Source: Triops longicaudatus (lineage: Eukaryota > Arthropoda > Branchiopoda > Notostraca > Triopsidae). From it: DNA of 64,000 nucleotides. The notes under the pieces were generated by a model. That model made no database searches and was not told the origin of the DNA. It was given only the letters and a program-made list of their open reading frames with translations. Position numbers and translations under genes: made by a program. Numbering within the stretch: the stretch's first letter is position 1; each line of letters starts with the position of its first letter. The stretch covers positions 992,001 through 1,056,000 of the forward strand of contig JAGQDJ010000024.1 in assembly GCA_022885665.1 (NCBI GenBank), read 5' to 3'. This document shows positions 37,261 through 50,483 of the stretch, piece by piece.

Positions 37261-38844
37261 AACAACATGATGGTTACTAATGTGTTTGGTGTGGGTTGAG
37301 ACATGTGTGTAAGAAGCCCGAGCAAACACAGTCATTAGTTTTTGCCTCCCGACCTGTGAAAGGTTAATGATTTGAATCGAATTCCCCTCGCCCCCTCCTC
37401 CAACACCCTCTGGTGAACCGTTGGATCTACCACTAGCCTACTGCCTGTTCTAATATGTAGTAACGACAACTTAAACAGTTGGGAAGCAAGTGTCTGTGGT
37501 TGAAGCTGGTGTTGCCTATAGCATGCTTCAACGTGATAAAGCTGCGATACTCCGTTTAGGCATTACAAAAGTATGGCTGATGATCGCCGGGCCTATCCCT
37601 CCCCCGTATCAGCCCCCGGAGGAAGCTAGGGATTGCGATAGAGCTATCGGAGGTGTTGTGTATTACACACCGAGCTTAGAGGTAAAATTTTAAAGCGGGT
37701 GCCGTGAAAATGCTTCTTTATGTCACATGCAATTTTGGCGTCCTTTCTAGGCTGCCATAATACCGGTATAGAGTTGCCTAGGAGGCAGGAAAATTCCCAG
37801 CGTATCACCAAGGATTGATTACAGTTCGGCAAAAAGATGGTTACCGCAGCAGAAGTTGGTTCTGTGAGCCTTCGCTGAGCGTTCTCTTATCCTGAGCGTC
37901 CATGGTCCCCCATGGACTGATTACAACGTCGTGTTTTAAGAGAATGATATCGAGGCATAGAGGATCTTCACTGTGTCAGCACACCACGTGCTTCTCGATC
38001 GCCTCTATGTTCTATTCGCCTGGCTGGAGACTTTTACTCCAGCACGTAGCCCAGATGAAAGAAAGTCGTGGCTCTCACATCGCATATATAATGCATAATG
38101 ATAGTCTTACACACGCTTCTGTAGCCAGAAAGTATAGTTGATCAAGTCAAAGAAAAAAGGAAGAGAAGTCTTCAGAAAGTACTTTGCACGTGGAGAATTT
38201 ATGACTGGCCGTGTGTACTGGAACGTCATAATGGAAGCATGCAGTTGAGGTAGAGAGGCATAGTTAAAGTAGGGAAATGAGAATTGTGAAACAAGCCGGA
38301 AATAAATTGTTGTGGGGGCTGTGGAAAAAAGGCTCTTATTTTTTCGGCAACGGAGAGAAGGACGTCAAGGATTAAGCCAAGCGTGAATCAGATTTATCCA
38401 TAGCGAAAACATTCCCTCTCAATGTAAACTCTTTTGTCTCTATGGCGGATCTAAAGCCTACGTGCTCTCGGGAAATGAAAAAAAGTAAAAGCCTTGAAAA
38501 GTTTACACGCACGATCTGGAGAACGGAATTTATAAATAGTGAATTGTGAATTCATTTGTGGAATAAGAATTTGTGAAAGCTTGGAAAATCCTTCTACTGT
38601 AATTTCCATTATTGTCTTAACGATTCGAGGGGAACTAGGCTCCTAAAACGGTTTCCCCTTGCTTTTAATAGTTTTGTAGCCCATGTACATAGACAGAGAA
38701 GTTTCCAAATGGAGCAACCCAGAAAAGTACACTCATGACTGAGGACAATATTTCTGGGAGAAAACCAGAGGCCTTCATTAGAAACAGTCTCGGCTTCAAA
38801 ACTATCGTGCTGGTTGCAGTTTTGTACGAGGGACTCGGCTATAT

Positions 38845-38858
38845 GGGGGGGGGGGGGG
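38845..38858. repeat. 14-G homopolymer
   Basis: An uninterrupted G run, the longest in the window. Confidence 0.9.
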
Positions 38859-39691
38859 CAACCATGTCGTTAGCCATGGGAAGAAATTGCAGGGTTTCTA
38901 AAGTCTTGTGAGCGTTGTCAAGGTATAGATTGTGTGTATGTACTCGGGCATGGAACTGTGCGTGCATGCGTCCTATTATGATTTTTGCTGAGATCGCCCT
39001 TGGACTTGCGAAAAGCCAGCGAACAGCAATAAGTAACTCGGAAGACCGCGTGACTTGATGTTGAGCGTAAAATAAGAGAAAAGTTCACATTGACCTGCTT
39101 GAGGTTTAGTAAGCATGTGGCAAAAACGCTAATGGAGGCTTCGTACATATCCGCTAGCAACTTTGAGAAGGGAACGCTTTGCTCGGGGTCGAAAGGACGG
39201 CTAAAAACTAGCCAACATACTGTGCACCTCAGCTCCCAGGACTGACATGTCGACAATCATGTTTTGTTTATTTTTCAACCGTTCCAGGTTCAAGAACATT
39301 ATTAATAGCCTTCCGTCGCTTTTTTTCATTTAACTTTCAAGTCGCCGTTATAACTTTAATTTATTCTTCCCAAATAAATTCAGTCTTAGACATCTTTCAT
39401 AAGTTAATAAGCCTTTTGAAGTACAGTGTTTTGGAAATTCACGGTAGTCGTTTTTCCCTGATTCAAATTTTTATATTTTTACAAACTTCATAAGTTCGTA
39501 CTTCTTTGTAAATTTGTTATTTTTTTTATTTTATATCCATGATAATGCATAAATTGCATTTGTAAATAACGTGTCCATGGATATAAATTGTCTAAGTTTT
39601 CTGACTTAAAGTGCTGCTTGGTTGCTGGAGAATGTATGTTTGCTTTAGCTAGGAATGGTGTGTAGCGAATTGTACAATTAGAGTCCGATGG

Positions 39692-39699
39692 TGACGTCA
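39692..39699. promoter_or_regulatory. CREB/ATF-type palindrome, isolated distal copy
   Basis: A perfect TGACGTCA lies about 16.5 kb upstream of SoxC. One copy per window of this size is expected by chance, so this isolated copy is weak evidence by itself. Confidence 0.2.
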
Positions 39700-40816
39700 G
39701 TTGAGTTCTTCCTAACATGGTGTGTATGAGCTGCTTCAGCGTTCTTTCGTTCCTGGAAAGGGAAAAGAAATATTATTAAAACTCCGGTTCAGGTGAAGGA
39801 AAAAGGGGTCTAATTAAAGCCTCTGAAAGCTTTGGCAGCCTTGGCATTGTTATTATTCTGCAGGCAGTTATTCCAATGATGGGTTGATGGGTGGGTGTAG
39901 TCTTCCTTGATGGTTCCAGTCATCCTCGACATGAAACCTCCATAGGCCTTGCTGAGTCGATAAAGAATCGTTCCCCGGCCATGCCTTCGTTGGCTACGGA
40001 CAAGGGTTTCAACGAAGGAAAAATGGAGGACGGAATTATTCAGCAGTGTTGAACGTGAATTTTGAATGGGGCGACGACGTCGCAAAGTTGATAAGCACCA
40101 AGGTATTTCGCTGGGTTCCTGTTGTCCATGCCTTCCATTACAAAGCCGTGGATTGCTGCGCTGTACCGGGTGATGTAGCCTTCAGGAAAGGGAATGTCCA
40201 TAAAACGTTGGAACGAGTATTGAACGTGGAAAACGAAACCGATAGCAGCCCCGAGTTTTTTAACTGCACTTTTTCCGCCTTTGGCCTTAACTAGCCAGGA
40301 TCTGCTTGCAGATTCAAGGGAAACGCAATAGCCAGAAGAAGAAAAAAGAAAAGGGATATACAGCAAGAGGCTGTTTGCTGCATCACGGGTGAGTAGGGTC
40401 CCTTTTTTTCTGCATCTTCGCCCCACGTGGGCTTCTTTGATTGCAGGGTTGCCTGTGGAGCGATAATGACATCAAGGTTTTCGACCAACTCTATTCCAGA
40501 GCCTAAATCATTTCTCTTTCTATACATTTTCCGCCGAAAAATATTCTGCTATCTTTCACTTACTTTTGCAGAGAGGCCGACTTAAAACAGTTTGTTTCGT
40601 GCACCGAGAGTTTGTTCACAATTTGGTTATGTTATGTCTCCTTGCATGACTATGAAAATCTCCTTGGTTTTCGGGGAACTCTGTGCTGTACCTAGAGCCA
40701 AACCTCTGCTGTATCAAAATCGGTAGTGCTCTAGGATTTCGGTTTAACATAAAGCTTCACTCTGGGGAGTAACATTGGATATTTCACGACTGTCATGGTT
40801 AGAATCGTTTTGTTGG

Positions 40817-41015
40817 CTTCTTAAATGAAAAAAAGCAATGACGAACGGTTTTGGTAATAAAAATGTTTAAATGAGATGAGCCAAGTCTCTTTCCTGGTAT
40901 CTCACAGTTTCATCTTCTTAAATGTAAAAAAGCAATGACGAACGGTTTTGGTAATAAAAATGTTTAAATGAGATGAGCCAAGTCTCTTTCCTGGTATCTC
41001 ACAGTTTCATCTTCT
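40817..41015. repeat. 97-base tandem duplication (2.05 copies)
   Basis: Two adjacent copies of a 97-base unit begin at 40817 and 40914 with CTTCTTAAATG and differ at one base (A at 40828, T at 40925). A five-base start of a third copy follows. The near identity indicates a recent duplication. The unit is AT-rich, non-coding and contains gtttaaatgagatgagcc. Confidence 0.95.
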
Positions 41016-44000
41016 CGCTAAGGAGTTTTACGTTATGAGCCAAAATGAGTGTAACCACTCGGTCTCGCAGTGATGCTTTTCCCATAACGCGATTTTTCCC
41101 TTGCAAATAAATTTGCAAATATCTTGAGCGAGCGTACTGTACTTGATTTTCGAGGCAAACCTTGCAGGGAAAAGCGAGAGAATTTCAATGGGCTGGGGCA
41201 GAGAGTTTGAGGAAGAAGGAATTTTGTAACAAAAATAAGGAAAGAGCTCACATCGTGAGAACGTCTTTGAAACTTTGGCGAAATGTTGGCAGGGGCTTAA
41301 GCAAAGGAGGAGCAACTTGGTTTAATTACTCCTGTCCGCTCCCGTTGACATTCCCCAAGCTCGTAAGCTTGCAGACTCCCAGAAACAGATACTTAGTGGA
41401 TAGCTGACGCAGGGGAAAAGCTTTTGCCCAGTGAGGTAAAGCTGCTTGGGATAAGAAAAACACCCGAACACAAAGAAAAGGGGAAGAAATATATCAAGCT
41501 GGTGGCAAAGGGGGTCGTTTTTTAGCTTGCATGGAGGCAGGCAAAAGAAAACTTGGCCGAGGTCGGAAGAAGGGTTTGAAGGAATGGGAGTCAAAAGAGA
41601 GAAAAGCTGAGGAAGCATCGTGACAATTTACATGTAAATTTCTCATCAACTAGTCTTGCGTCTCTCCTACTTTCCACACTCAATCTCCTTCTTGTCTCGT
41701 TCTTTCGTTTTCCCCTTCCAATTGCCAGCTAGGCCGTTTTCGTGTAGTTCAGCTTCACGAGCTCGAATGCTCAAAATATTTGCAACAACACCTCGTCAGG
41801 GTACTTCTGTGACTTTTTTCGCTCAGGGAAGTAGCGTGGATCTGTTGGAGCCTCTTCGCGAAAAAAAATAAAGATTGGGTGTACGTAACGTACACTTACG
41901 TGTTAGCGTCAGTCAGAAGGAAAGTAATATATGCGAAGCTGTTTCATGGAAAAGAAAGTGATCATTCTCTAAGGGAAAAAAAGTTCCAAACTCTGGCGAG
42001 CTATTCAGATGTGTTTTGGGGAGAAAACGGTTCGAGATTGAGGCCAGGAGCACGGCGAAGCAACGTTGTATAGGCCCCCATGCCCCTCCTTTTAGCTTTT
42101 TGGGGTGAACTTTTCGCTAGATTTAGATTGTATTTTGCTATCCATGGGCGAGTGAACTGATGAAGCTTGGAGAGAAAGTATAACACGCAGCGTTCTAGGC
42201 GCAAAAAGAAGAAAAAAAAACATGCAAAGGCTTAAACATTTATATAAGGGATTCTGCCATGCGCCTGATAAAAAGTGGAGTTTCGTGTTTAGAAGATCGG
42301 GACTGAACGCCCTGAAAAGTGGAACTCAAGGAGAAGAAGGCAAAATAGGAACCGTTGCAAAGGCCTCCTAGGAGGTTTATAAAATCATGCAAAATAAGCT
42401 GGAAAAGGACAAAAAGGGAGAAAAATATAGACGAGTTAGTGAGCGCAGCGCACGAAATGCTTGTGAATCTGTATTGCTAGCAGCGAAAAGAACTTGAGAT
42501 GTAACAATTACCAGTTGTTTGGCAAGCCAAAGAGGAGTCACATAAGTGAGGCTGGGGCTGGGCTTATGCAAAGCTTACTTTCCACCAGTGTCTTTGGGCG
42601 GGTAAATAAATCAATCGCTGTTCAGGTAGCGAAGGAATCCGGGAGAATACGACTTACCAACGAATACGACGCAAAAAAGGACGACCCAGCTTTCTTTGCT
42701 GTACGGCAAACAGGTCACTAGTTTTGAACGACTTGTCCGTTTTCTTGATTTAACCATTACCGCAAAACGCAATGTCTAATTAGGTGGCGTGGGTCTTTGC
42801 GTGAGGCAAGTCCATTACCCTGCCCGAGAAACAAATTGCATCCTCCCACTTTTTTCTATCACGCCGATTACGTCAGCATTACACCCAGTCCTATAAGCTT
42901 TGCAACTACATAAAGGATGAGCTGATAACAACGCACACACACATACAGAGGAGAAAAAGGAACTGTCCGACTCAGCAAAGTTGCTGCATAAAGCTTATAG
43001 CATGATGTCATGTACAAGTTCTTGGCACAGATTGTTAGTGAGCCAAAATTCCACGCTGATAAGTCAGTTGAGGCACAAAAAGAGAAAAATTCTAGGGAAT
43101 TCTCTAGCGGCAAAAATACAACACTCAAAGTTTCGGTTAAGAGAAGAGGTAAGCCTGCCTGTAATCGCGTTCAGCTCAACACAAATCCTTCTTTACTACG
43201 ATTGATTCAGGTCCTATTTTCCAAGGAAGAAAAAGCAATATAGGCAGTACAAAAAAGGGGAAACAAATAAAATATGGGAAGAAAACTTTATTTACTTTAG
43301 CTATGTTGTCGTTCTGTGTTTAACAAATGTACCATGACTAATAAGGTAGGCTTTATTTCTTCTTTCCAAGTCTAATAGACCTAATGGAGAGAATCTCGGC
43401 CTCCTCGGCTAACCTACAAGCCGTTTCTAAACCTTCGTTAGGCAAGATTTCTAGGGGTAGGTTATTACATTGGGGGGTGATATATACTTCTCTTAAGGGT
43501 GGTGGGGTGCATTAGCTAACCCAAGAATGTGTGGCAAGGATCTTCAATGGGGTGGGGTGGAGAAACTGCTGCTATGGCGGGTTATGTTTTAGGGCCGTTT
43601 TCTTGGGCCCCGTAGATATGGCATCTTAGAAAGGTCTCCAGGTCGAGCCCTGTAGCAAGTCGGAGTAATAACATCCATGCGAAGCTCACTGACACGGAAA
43701 ACAAGACCAGAAAGTAAAGAAAAAAGTCTCTAAAAATAAATTTCTTAGCCTAGAAGAAAGACGAGAAGAAGACAAAAAAAAAAAGTTTCGGAGAGGCAAG
43801 CGTTTCTGAGCTGTGATGGGCAAGCTGACATTGAGCTCAATATATGTCCACACACGCCACAAAGCTCTCATATCAAGCAGACTTTCTTCGCCCTTTTTTG
43901 GGAGGATCGTCTTGTCTTCTTCTTCTCTCTCAGTTTCTCTCCATTTTTTGCATCATCTAGACTTTCTTATATGTGGCTGGCGTGCCGTGTGGTATATCTA

Positions 44001-46854
44001 CTCCTCCTCTAGATCCTAGTCAAGTTCACGAGTCAGCGCTGACGCGAGCAACTCCTCGGATTAAAAGGCAAGAAATCCGACAGGTCCAATTAAAATCTGC
44101 CGTGCACTTTTTATTTCAGCCTTGTCAGACAGTTTCAGGTGCATTTGCTAGCACTGGCGACTTCTGACGTAAGCGCCTTTTGCTCTCACCCCCCTTCATA
44201 GCCTACCCGCCTTAAGTCTAGCAAATTGAAGTCATATTGCGCTAGACGACAGGAAGGCTTTATACACTTATGCTGTTAACCGCCCCCATGTTTTTTTGTT
44301 TACCCTGTCGGAATGTTATGGCTAGGATCGCTGGCGGAATGCTGATGTACTTGGTAAAGGGGGCTGGGGTGGTTGAAGGAAAGGCTCCTAATGCAATTAA
44401 GGGCAGGACAGGAAAAGTTAGGCCTATAATAGAAAAGAGTGGTTATACGACTGTGGCTGGAGTTTCATTGGCGGAAGAAAGAGGGAAAAAGGAACCTTAA
44501 GACCTAGTTCAGCCGGGACAAGTTTTTAGGCCTGCCCAACCTTTCTTGTCCCTTTATAGTCCTCTCGTCGTACAACTGACGACAGCTGTACGCAAACGGT
44601 TGCTGACGGAGGAAAAGTTTCAGCTACAGTGGTGTAGACCTTGTCGGTGACGGAATCCCGTCAATTTTGTCAGACAAGCCGGGGTCCTCTCTCAGTCTTG
44701 TATACTTTCCTTGAAGGAAAGAAAAAAAGAGAGAAACAGACGCACACTGTTCTCCCGAGTATTTTTTTAGGGGGATGGGGGTGTTGGGAGTAATAAAAAA
44801 TGGAAACTTTTGTGAAAGATGCGTTAGGATGAAAAGCCTGTGCGGGAGAACAAATAAATGCCCAGAAGAGCCCATTTCCGCCCAGCGAAGACGTCGACGA
44901 CGTTATCATTATGGCAGGCCTCGGAAACACGTCAACTGTTTTGCATAACGGCCAGTTTATTCATGTGTGCCGGATTGGAGACGCTGAACTAAGCGAATGC
45001 AATAGCGCCGAAACCTTTCTCTGGCCCCCATACCCCTTATATTTCACGTGCATTTCGGGCACTTTCAGTGCTTCATTTCCGCCAATTTCCATCTTCGCGC
45101 GTATGTGTGTTGCAACATGCTAGATTTGCCCCGAGATGAAAGGAGTGATTGAAAAGGAAGCATAACATCGACGACAACAAATGTGGCTTTGGGGACCCAG
45201 CCGCGGTGATTGTTGTGTTACCCCCGTGGAAGTGTGTAGGGATGTATGGTAGGGGTGAGACGAAAAATTTTTCGCTGACGGATGGAAATGATAACCGGCA
45301 TGGTTTTAAAGGGGAGAACCCCAAAGTCCAAAAGCTATAGAAGACGGGAGAGAAGCAGTAGCACTTGGTTATCGCGTAAAATCATTCTTTCTCGTCATGG
45401 AAAGACCTTCTGCCAGAAATTGATTGAGTGGAACACTAAGCTGGAGAGTTGCTCCGCGTATGCCTAGCAAAATAAGCGAAATGGGCACCAAAAATTTCCC
45501 AAGGCGATGAAAAACGAGACAGGGAAAAAACAGCTAAGGTGGGTGGAAGGAAGATGTATATTAGGCCAAAGGTTATTCGCGGTTTATGTTGCGTGTGGTG
45601 TTTTACAAAAGGGATTTGACGAAGTCTAGTCCTTGGCGGATAAGTTGCCCCGGTTGTTAACGAGTTCATCCTTGCCAGCATGTCTCACAGTTCGCTTGGT
45701 GTTGTCATTTTGTATTCTTCTCATTCGGAGAAATGGCAAGAGCAATAGATGGCACCCACCCACCAAGGGGGAACTTCCTCTTCCGGTATTTAGCATTGGC
45801 TAGATACGAAAGACGGAGGGGGTTTTCATTTAGAATTCTGCGAAATGAAGAGTTGTAAGTTATCAACCTTTTTTTTGGAACCCGTCCCATAAAATGTGTC
45901 TCCTTTCTCACGAATGTTGCCGGTGCATTGCGCTATGCCAACAAACTGGAGATCAACAGCAATGTAATTTGCTATAAATGGAACTCCGCTACCTTGCAAA
46001 TGGGTACGTTGCATTTTTACAACATCCTTTGACTGGAACTTAGTACAGCGGGTTGGCTTTGGTTATGCGTGATAATAATTAAGATTAAAAGTCCCTTCTT
46101 TCGTCTTCTGAGGCCCATCACAGGAGGTCTTTTTTCATACCCGAAGGTGATAGAAGGTTATCCAGGCGGATGTTCAGGCCATTTTCTTTCGTTGCAGGCA
46201 GCAGGTCGTTTTGAATTCAAAAAGTCTTGGCTGGGGCCACACCTGGCTAGCACCACATGATGGCCATTTACCTTATGTTCCTTACCTTGCCATACGGCCG
46301 CTGGCCTTATTTTATTTCACTCTTATTTTACGGTTGCATGGCGTAAAGTCGTTTTTTAAGACATCGCATTGGAATCAATACTTTTTCCCCTATCTTCTTC
46401 CTAATATTGTTCGAAATTCCTTCCTCATTTTTCAAAGATTTTTGTGCCTCCTTAATCTAAGGATATGTTGAGTGCTGGATAAGAAGCGGAAACCCAAGAG
46501 CTCATGTTGGACTCTATCTGTGCTCTTGTCAGTGACAAGATAAAAAAGATGCCGTTTTCTAACCGACGACAGAGCCTAATTAGACCTATAGACTGGGTTT
46601 GTCGTTAGATTGCAGAAAAAATATTCCAAAGTCGTTAGAAGCGATAGGGATGAGGGGCTTTAAAAAATTAGAACGTCACTGGTCAAGTGCAGTCGGCCTA
46701 TCTTTTTGAAAAACGTGCCACTCCTGTCTGCGGCAGATAGACTCACGTGCCTTTGAATAAATCAGTCTCTCATATTTCCAACTTTCCTCGTTACCATGGT
46801 TGTAAGAGATTGATTATGGAGACCTGGGATTAAGTCGAAATCTGTGTTTGCACT

Positions 46855-46871
46855 ACTGCTGCTGCTGCTGT
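46855..46871. repeat. CTG microsatellite
   Basis: A (CTG)n run of five to six units. The surrounding frame shows no sign of coding for a polyamino-acid tract. Confidence 0.85.
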
Positions 46872-49800
46872 TGGGACGTCCCCGTCAAGGGCGAAAAGAA
46901 ACTTGATACGTGGCTCGTTTTCTATCTTTATATTCAGGACTATTGATCTGGAAGTGTTATAGCAGCATTGTAGCCTGAGCTGCACGGTCCGTTATAGGGA
47001 AGGAGTCCAAGGAGGATTGTTGGAGGGTGGGTGGCTATAGCGATTGTCAAGGGGACATACCGCTACCCTCCGTTCTTTTACACGACAGGTATATGGCAGC
47101 AATGTAATTTATGAGGCTCCCGAAATGGCTTTGCCACTGTCTGTGTCAATGCTACACCCGCGTCAAAATGGGTTTGACTTTCCGTGTTCATTAACGCCTT
47201 GCTGCATTGCGTTGCTCGGATGACGTATACATTGTCCACCAGATGCAAACGCAGCTCATTGACTCCCTCTTTTAGCTTCCCATTTACTCTCGTATATGCC
47301 TTTTAGGGGTACGAAGTCCGAAAGAAGGCGATATCTATAACTCCCCACCTTTGAACCGTCCCCGAACAAACTAATCTTATATGCGTTAAAGGGACCGCGG
47401 TACCGTAACATTTTGTTCTTTAGAACCCGGAATTCTAATAAAAACCATACACAGGCCCTAAAAGCGCTCTTTATATCGATGTAGTGTCGTATATTAGTGT
47501 CTCCTACTGTCATAAAATATGCTCTGCTATGAAATGTATTCAAACCAAATGTTCGCTTTTAATATGATGCAGTACTAGTTAGCATAACATTCAAATGGGT
47601 GTTTATGTCATGCAGTAGTGTGTCGGTGATCTCTGGCGGTCTCTACGCGTCCGACCTCATTTTGCCCAGGATACCGAATTCGTGGTGTTATGGCGTTGAC
47701 TTCGCTGTATGAGGTTTGAATTTTGTGGGTACGTAACCCCAGCAAAATGAAAGAATTAGTTTACAGCGCTGCGAGGACATCACTAGTGGCGATACGTTAT
47801 TGCGTCATGTTGTATAGTATCGGCTTTCTTGCGAGTATCACTTGCCCTTTTGCTCACCACAGCAATGTCAAAAAAGAGCGCCCCACGTTTCTGGTAACAA
47901 AACCGCAAATTTATATTCGCCGATAAGGTACCGAGCCAAGAATATGCCACCACAAGCTAACGCTTGTTTGGCAAGTGAAAGAAAAGTGGCAGAATACATT
48001 AGCAAAATGTAATTAGGAAGTAAACCGCATACCAAGATAGCAGTCGTTTCGTACTTTCCTCGTCTGCTTCTGAAAAGACAAAAAGAAAGAAGAAACCTAG
48101 AATGGCTTGCCAATTTCCACTTGTCAACACCGGCGTTTCGTTGGGTGTGGGACTGTTTTTCTCCGTTCCTAGCCTCGGCCTCCAAGACCCTAGCCAAATT
48201 GGTAAGGGGGTGTTTTCTAATGTGGCGTAACTATTGAGATCTCCTGGCATTTGTTGCCCCTTTTACCTTAAGCTTGTCTTTGCCAAGTCCAAAGCTGTTG
48301 CCAGCCAACTCTGTCCAGCTTGGACTGTAAAAACGTTGCGCTCCGCCCCTTTTCAATTAAAGGTTCTCAGCCTGCAGGAATATAATGATCGCCTTTTTCC
48401 CCTTTTTTAAGCAGTCTCGGACCAGCAAGGCCGCAATATATGAACCATTGTTGTTGTTGGCCTCGGGAATAATCGACCAAACTATCTGCGTGCAAAAAGC
48501 CATCAATTAGTTCCAAACGCAATTGCCCAGGGAATCACCTCCCCCACCCTTCCGCGGCGCACGCGAAACTCCAGTTTGTGTAAATACATGTCGAGTCAAA
48601 CTTGAAGCAGAAATTGACACTTTAGATAATCAAAAGCTGAGGAATTTATGGCGAACGGGTGAAATAGCTGTTGCTATAGAAAGATACAGCCGTGTAAAAA
48701 TTATAGTTGGCATAGATGGTTTTGTCAGATTAAGATAAAACAAGAAAGTTTTCCTTTCTGTACGGAGCAAGTTGGTTGTTATCAAGCTATAAAAGTTGTG
48801 TGTAAGTTATGAACCAACTCCAGTGACGTTTTTGTTATGTTACCCAAGCCTGGGATATGGCCCACGAAGATGTCAAGGATTTTTGACTTTTTGACTAGCC
48901 CAGGCAAGTCCGAGATTGTGGTTTTGTGCTGTTCGACATGTAAGGCTGAAAATTTGATAAGCAACCTTTTGGGTGAAGCCCCCCGTTTTATGACCTACAT
49001 AAATCAACCCACCATAAAAATCAATCCCTAATTAAAAACTCGGACATCATCCCCGAAAACTTGTGTGCCTCATTTTTTTTTTTTTTACCTTTCATCCGTC
49101 GTCAAGGTCTATGGCATCTTATTTATTCGTGTTCGTTTTCTCCTACTTCAACGTTGTATGTTTGGAAAAGATGTTGGGAGTACACTCCCAAACAGTCAAT
49201 TTTGTAAATGGTAGGTTCTGATGCGTGATCCTCACAGCCCAAGAGATGATTATCTAATCGTTTATTTAATTCACCCGAACTCTTGCTTTTTTTTTTCTTT
49301 TATCCTTTTTTATGGAGTCCACAGAAAAGAAATATTTCGGTTGGGAATGTTCGTCTTGTTCAGAGAGAGATGGTATAGGACATTTGCATTTAGTTTTCCC
49401 ACCTTCGGCTCAAAAAGGAGGTTGGAGCACTGCGTGATCATCTGTAAAAGAATACGATCTAGTACCTCAAGGTACATTACTTCTTTGGAGGTGAAAAAGG
49501 CGAAGGGCATAATTATTAAAGCAAATTGCGTCCACCTGGGAATGACCTAAACCACGCTGGCCAGAGTTGGCCAAAATGACAGGTTTCAGCAAAAGGCTCT
49601 TCTTCTTTAGGGTTGTCATGGTAGATATCAATCAGTTGTCAGATCACTTTCCACGGGTTACACCTAAGGACTACGGACGACTATGGACGGAGCTACGCGA
49701 CCAAGAGGCCTCGGAAGACCAGTTGGGGTTTTTCCCTTTCGGCCTTGTACATGCTGCAGCTCGTCATGTCGTGTTCGTCATGTCTTCTACCTATTCTAAC

Positions 49801-50469
49801 GGAGCCCAGCGCCTTATTATGCTCAGGGAAAAACGTTTTGAGGGGTTTCCTTCGGCTTGTTCAACAAGAAATTAAGGGCCCGGGCCCTTGGAAATCCAAC
49901 ACCCCTATTGCAAGTTGTTGACAACTCTTGAGGCAGTGACAGCATGTTTCAGTTGGGAGAGACAAGGCAAGTTTTTCGGCTAAAATCCCTCTTTAGTTCG
50001 TTCACGGTACTCAATTCCCCACCGAGTACGGTAAAGACGGCTGAAAGCCGCGACTTGCACAACAGTTTTCCTTAATCTGAATGCGTGCACTTGGAGTAGA
50101 ACACGTAGAAGCTCGAACCAAAGCTTGGGCGAAAAGGTTTCTTAAAGCGTTGGTTTCGGGATTAAAATGAGCGGGACAGCTTTGGGGTAAAGAAAACGCT
50201 ACCTATTACTTACTTGATTTAGGTTATTTGACTTGGTTCCTAATAAATAATAGAGATAAGGTCAAGTTTGGAAGTGAGCCCAAGATAACGCTGCGATTGA
50301 TGTTCCGGATTGAGGTCATAGTGCCTAAACATTTCTTCGTATTTCCCTAAACTAGGTGCTAATTTTCCATTCTGCCACTTGCGAATTTCCCACGTTGGTA
50401 ATTATTACAGGTGTTTTCTTCTTATTCCTATAAAGCAATTGAGATCGTCTTTTCTTTACCTCGTTTAAG

Positions 50470-50483
50470 TGCATTTAAATGCA
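50470..50483. promoter_or_regulatory. 14-bp perfect palindrome, POU-like
   Basis: TGCATTTAAATGCA is a perfect 14-bp inverted repeat with two TGCAT half-sites facing each other. It resembles the paired half-site elements bound by POU-homeodomain dimers. It lies in an AT-rich block. Binding is inferred from motif shape only. Confidence 0.25.

Larger units (their letters stand above)
26598..40800. other. Intergenic, no supported gene
   Basis: No domain-bearing frame or RNA gene is recognised. It contains the simple-sequence cluster at 31.0-31.3 kb, short poly-G tracts at 27011 and 27749, a 14-G tract at 38845, a TCA repeat at 37248 and an AT-rich patch at 39.29-39.56 kb. Confidence 0.55.

Noticed and set aside
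37490..37693. 67-codon frame containing GPIPPPYQPPEEARDC
   Set aside because: Opens without ATG and is unrecognised; not enough to call an exon, although an acceptor-like aacag lies upstream.
44270..44500. 76-codon frame with a fairly protein-like composition (MLMYLVKGAGVVEGKAPNAI)
   Set aside because: No family recognised, no splice or promoter context; one such frame is expected among so many.
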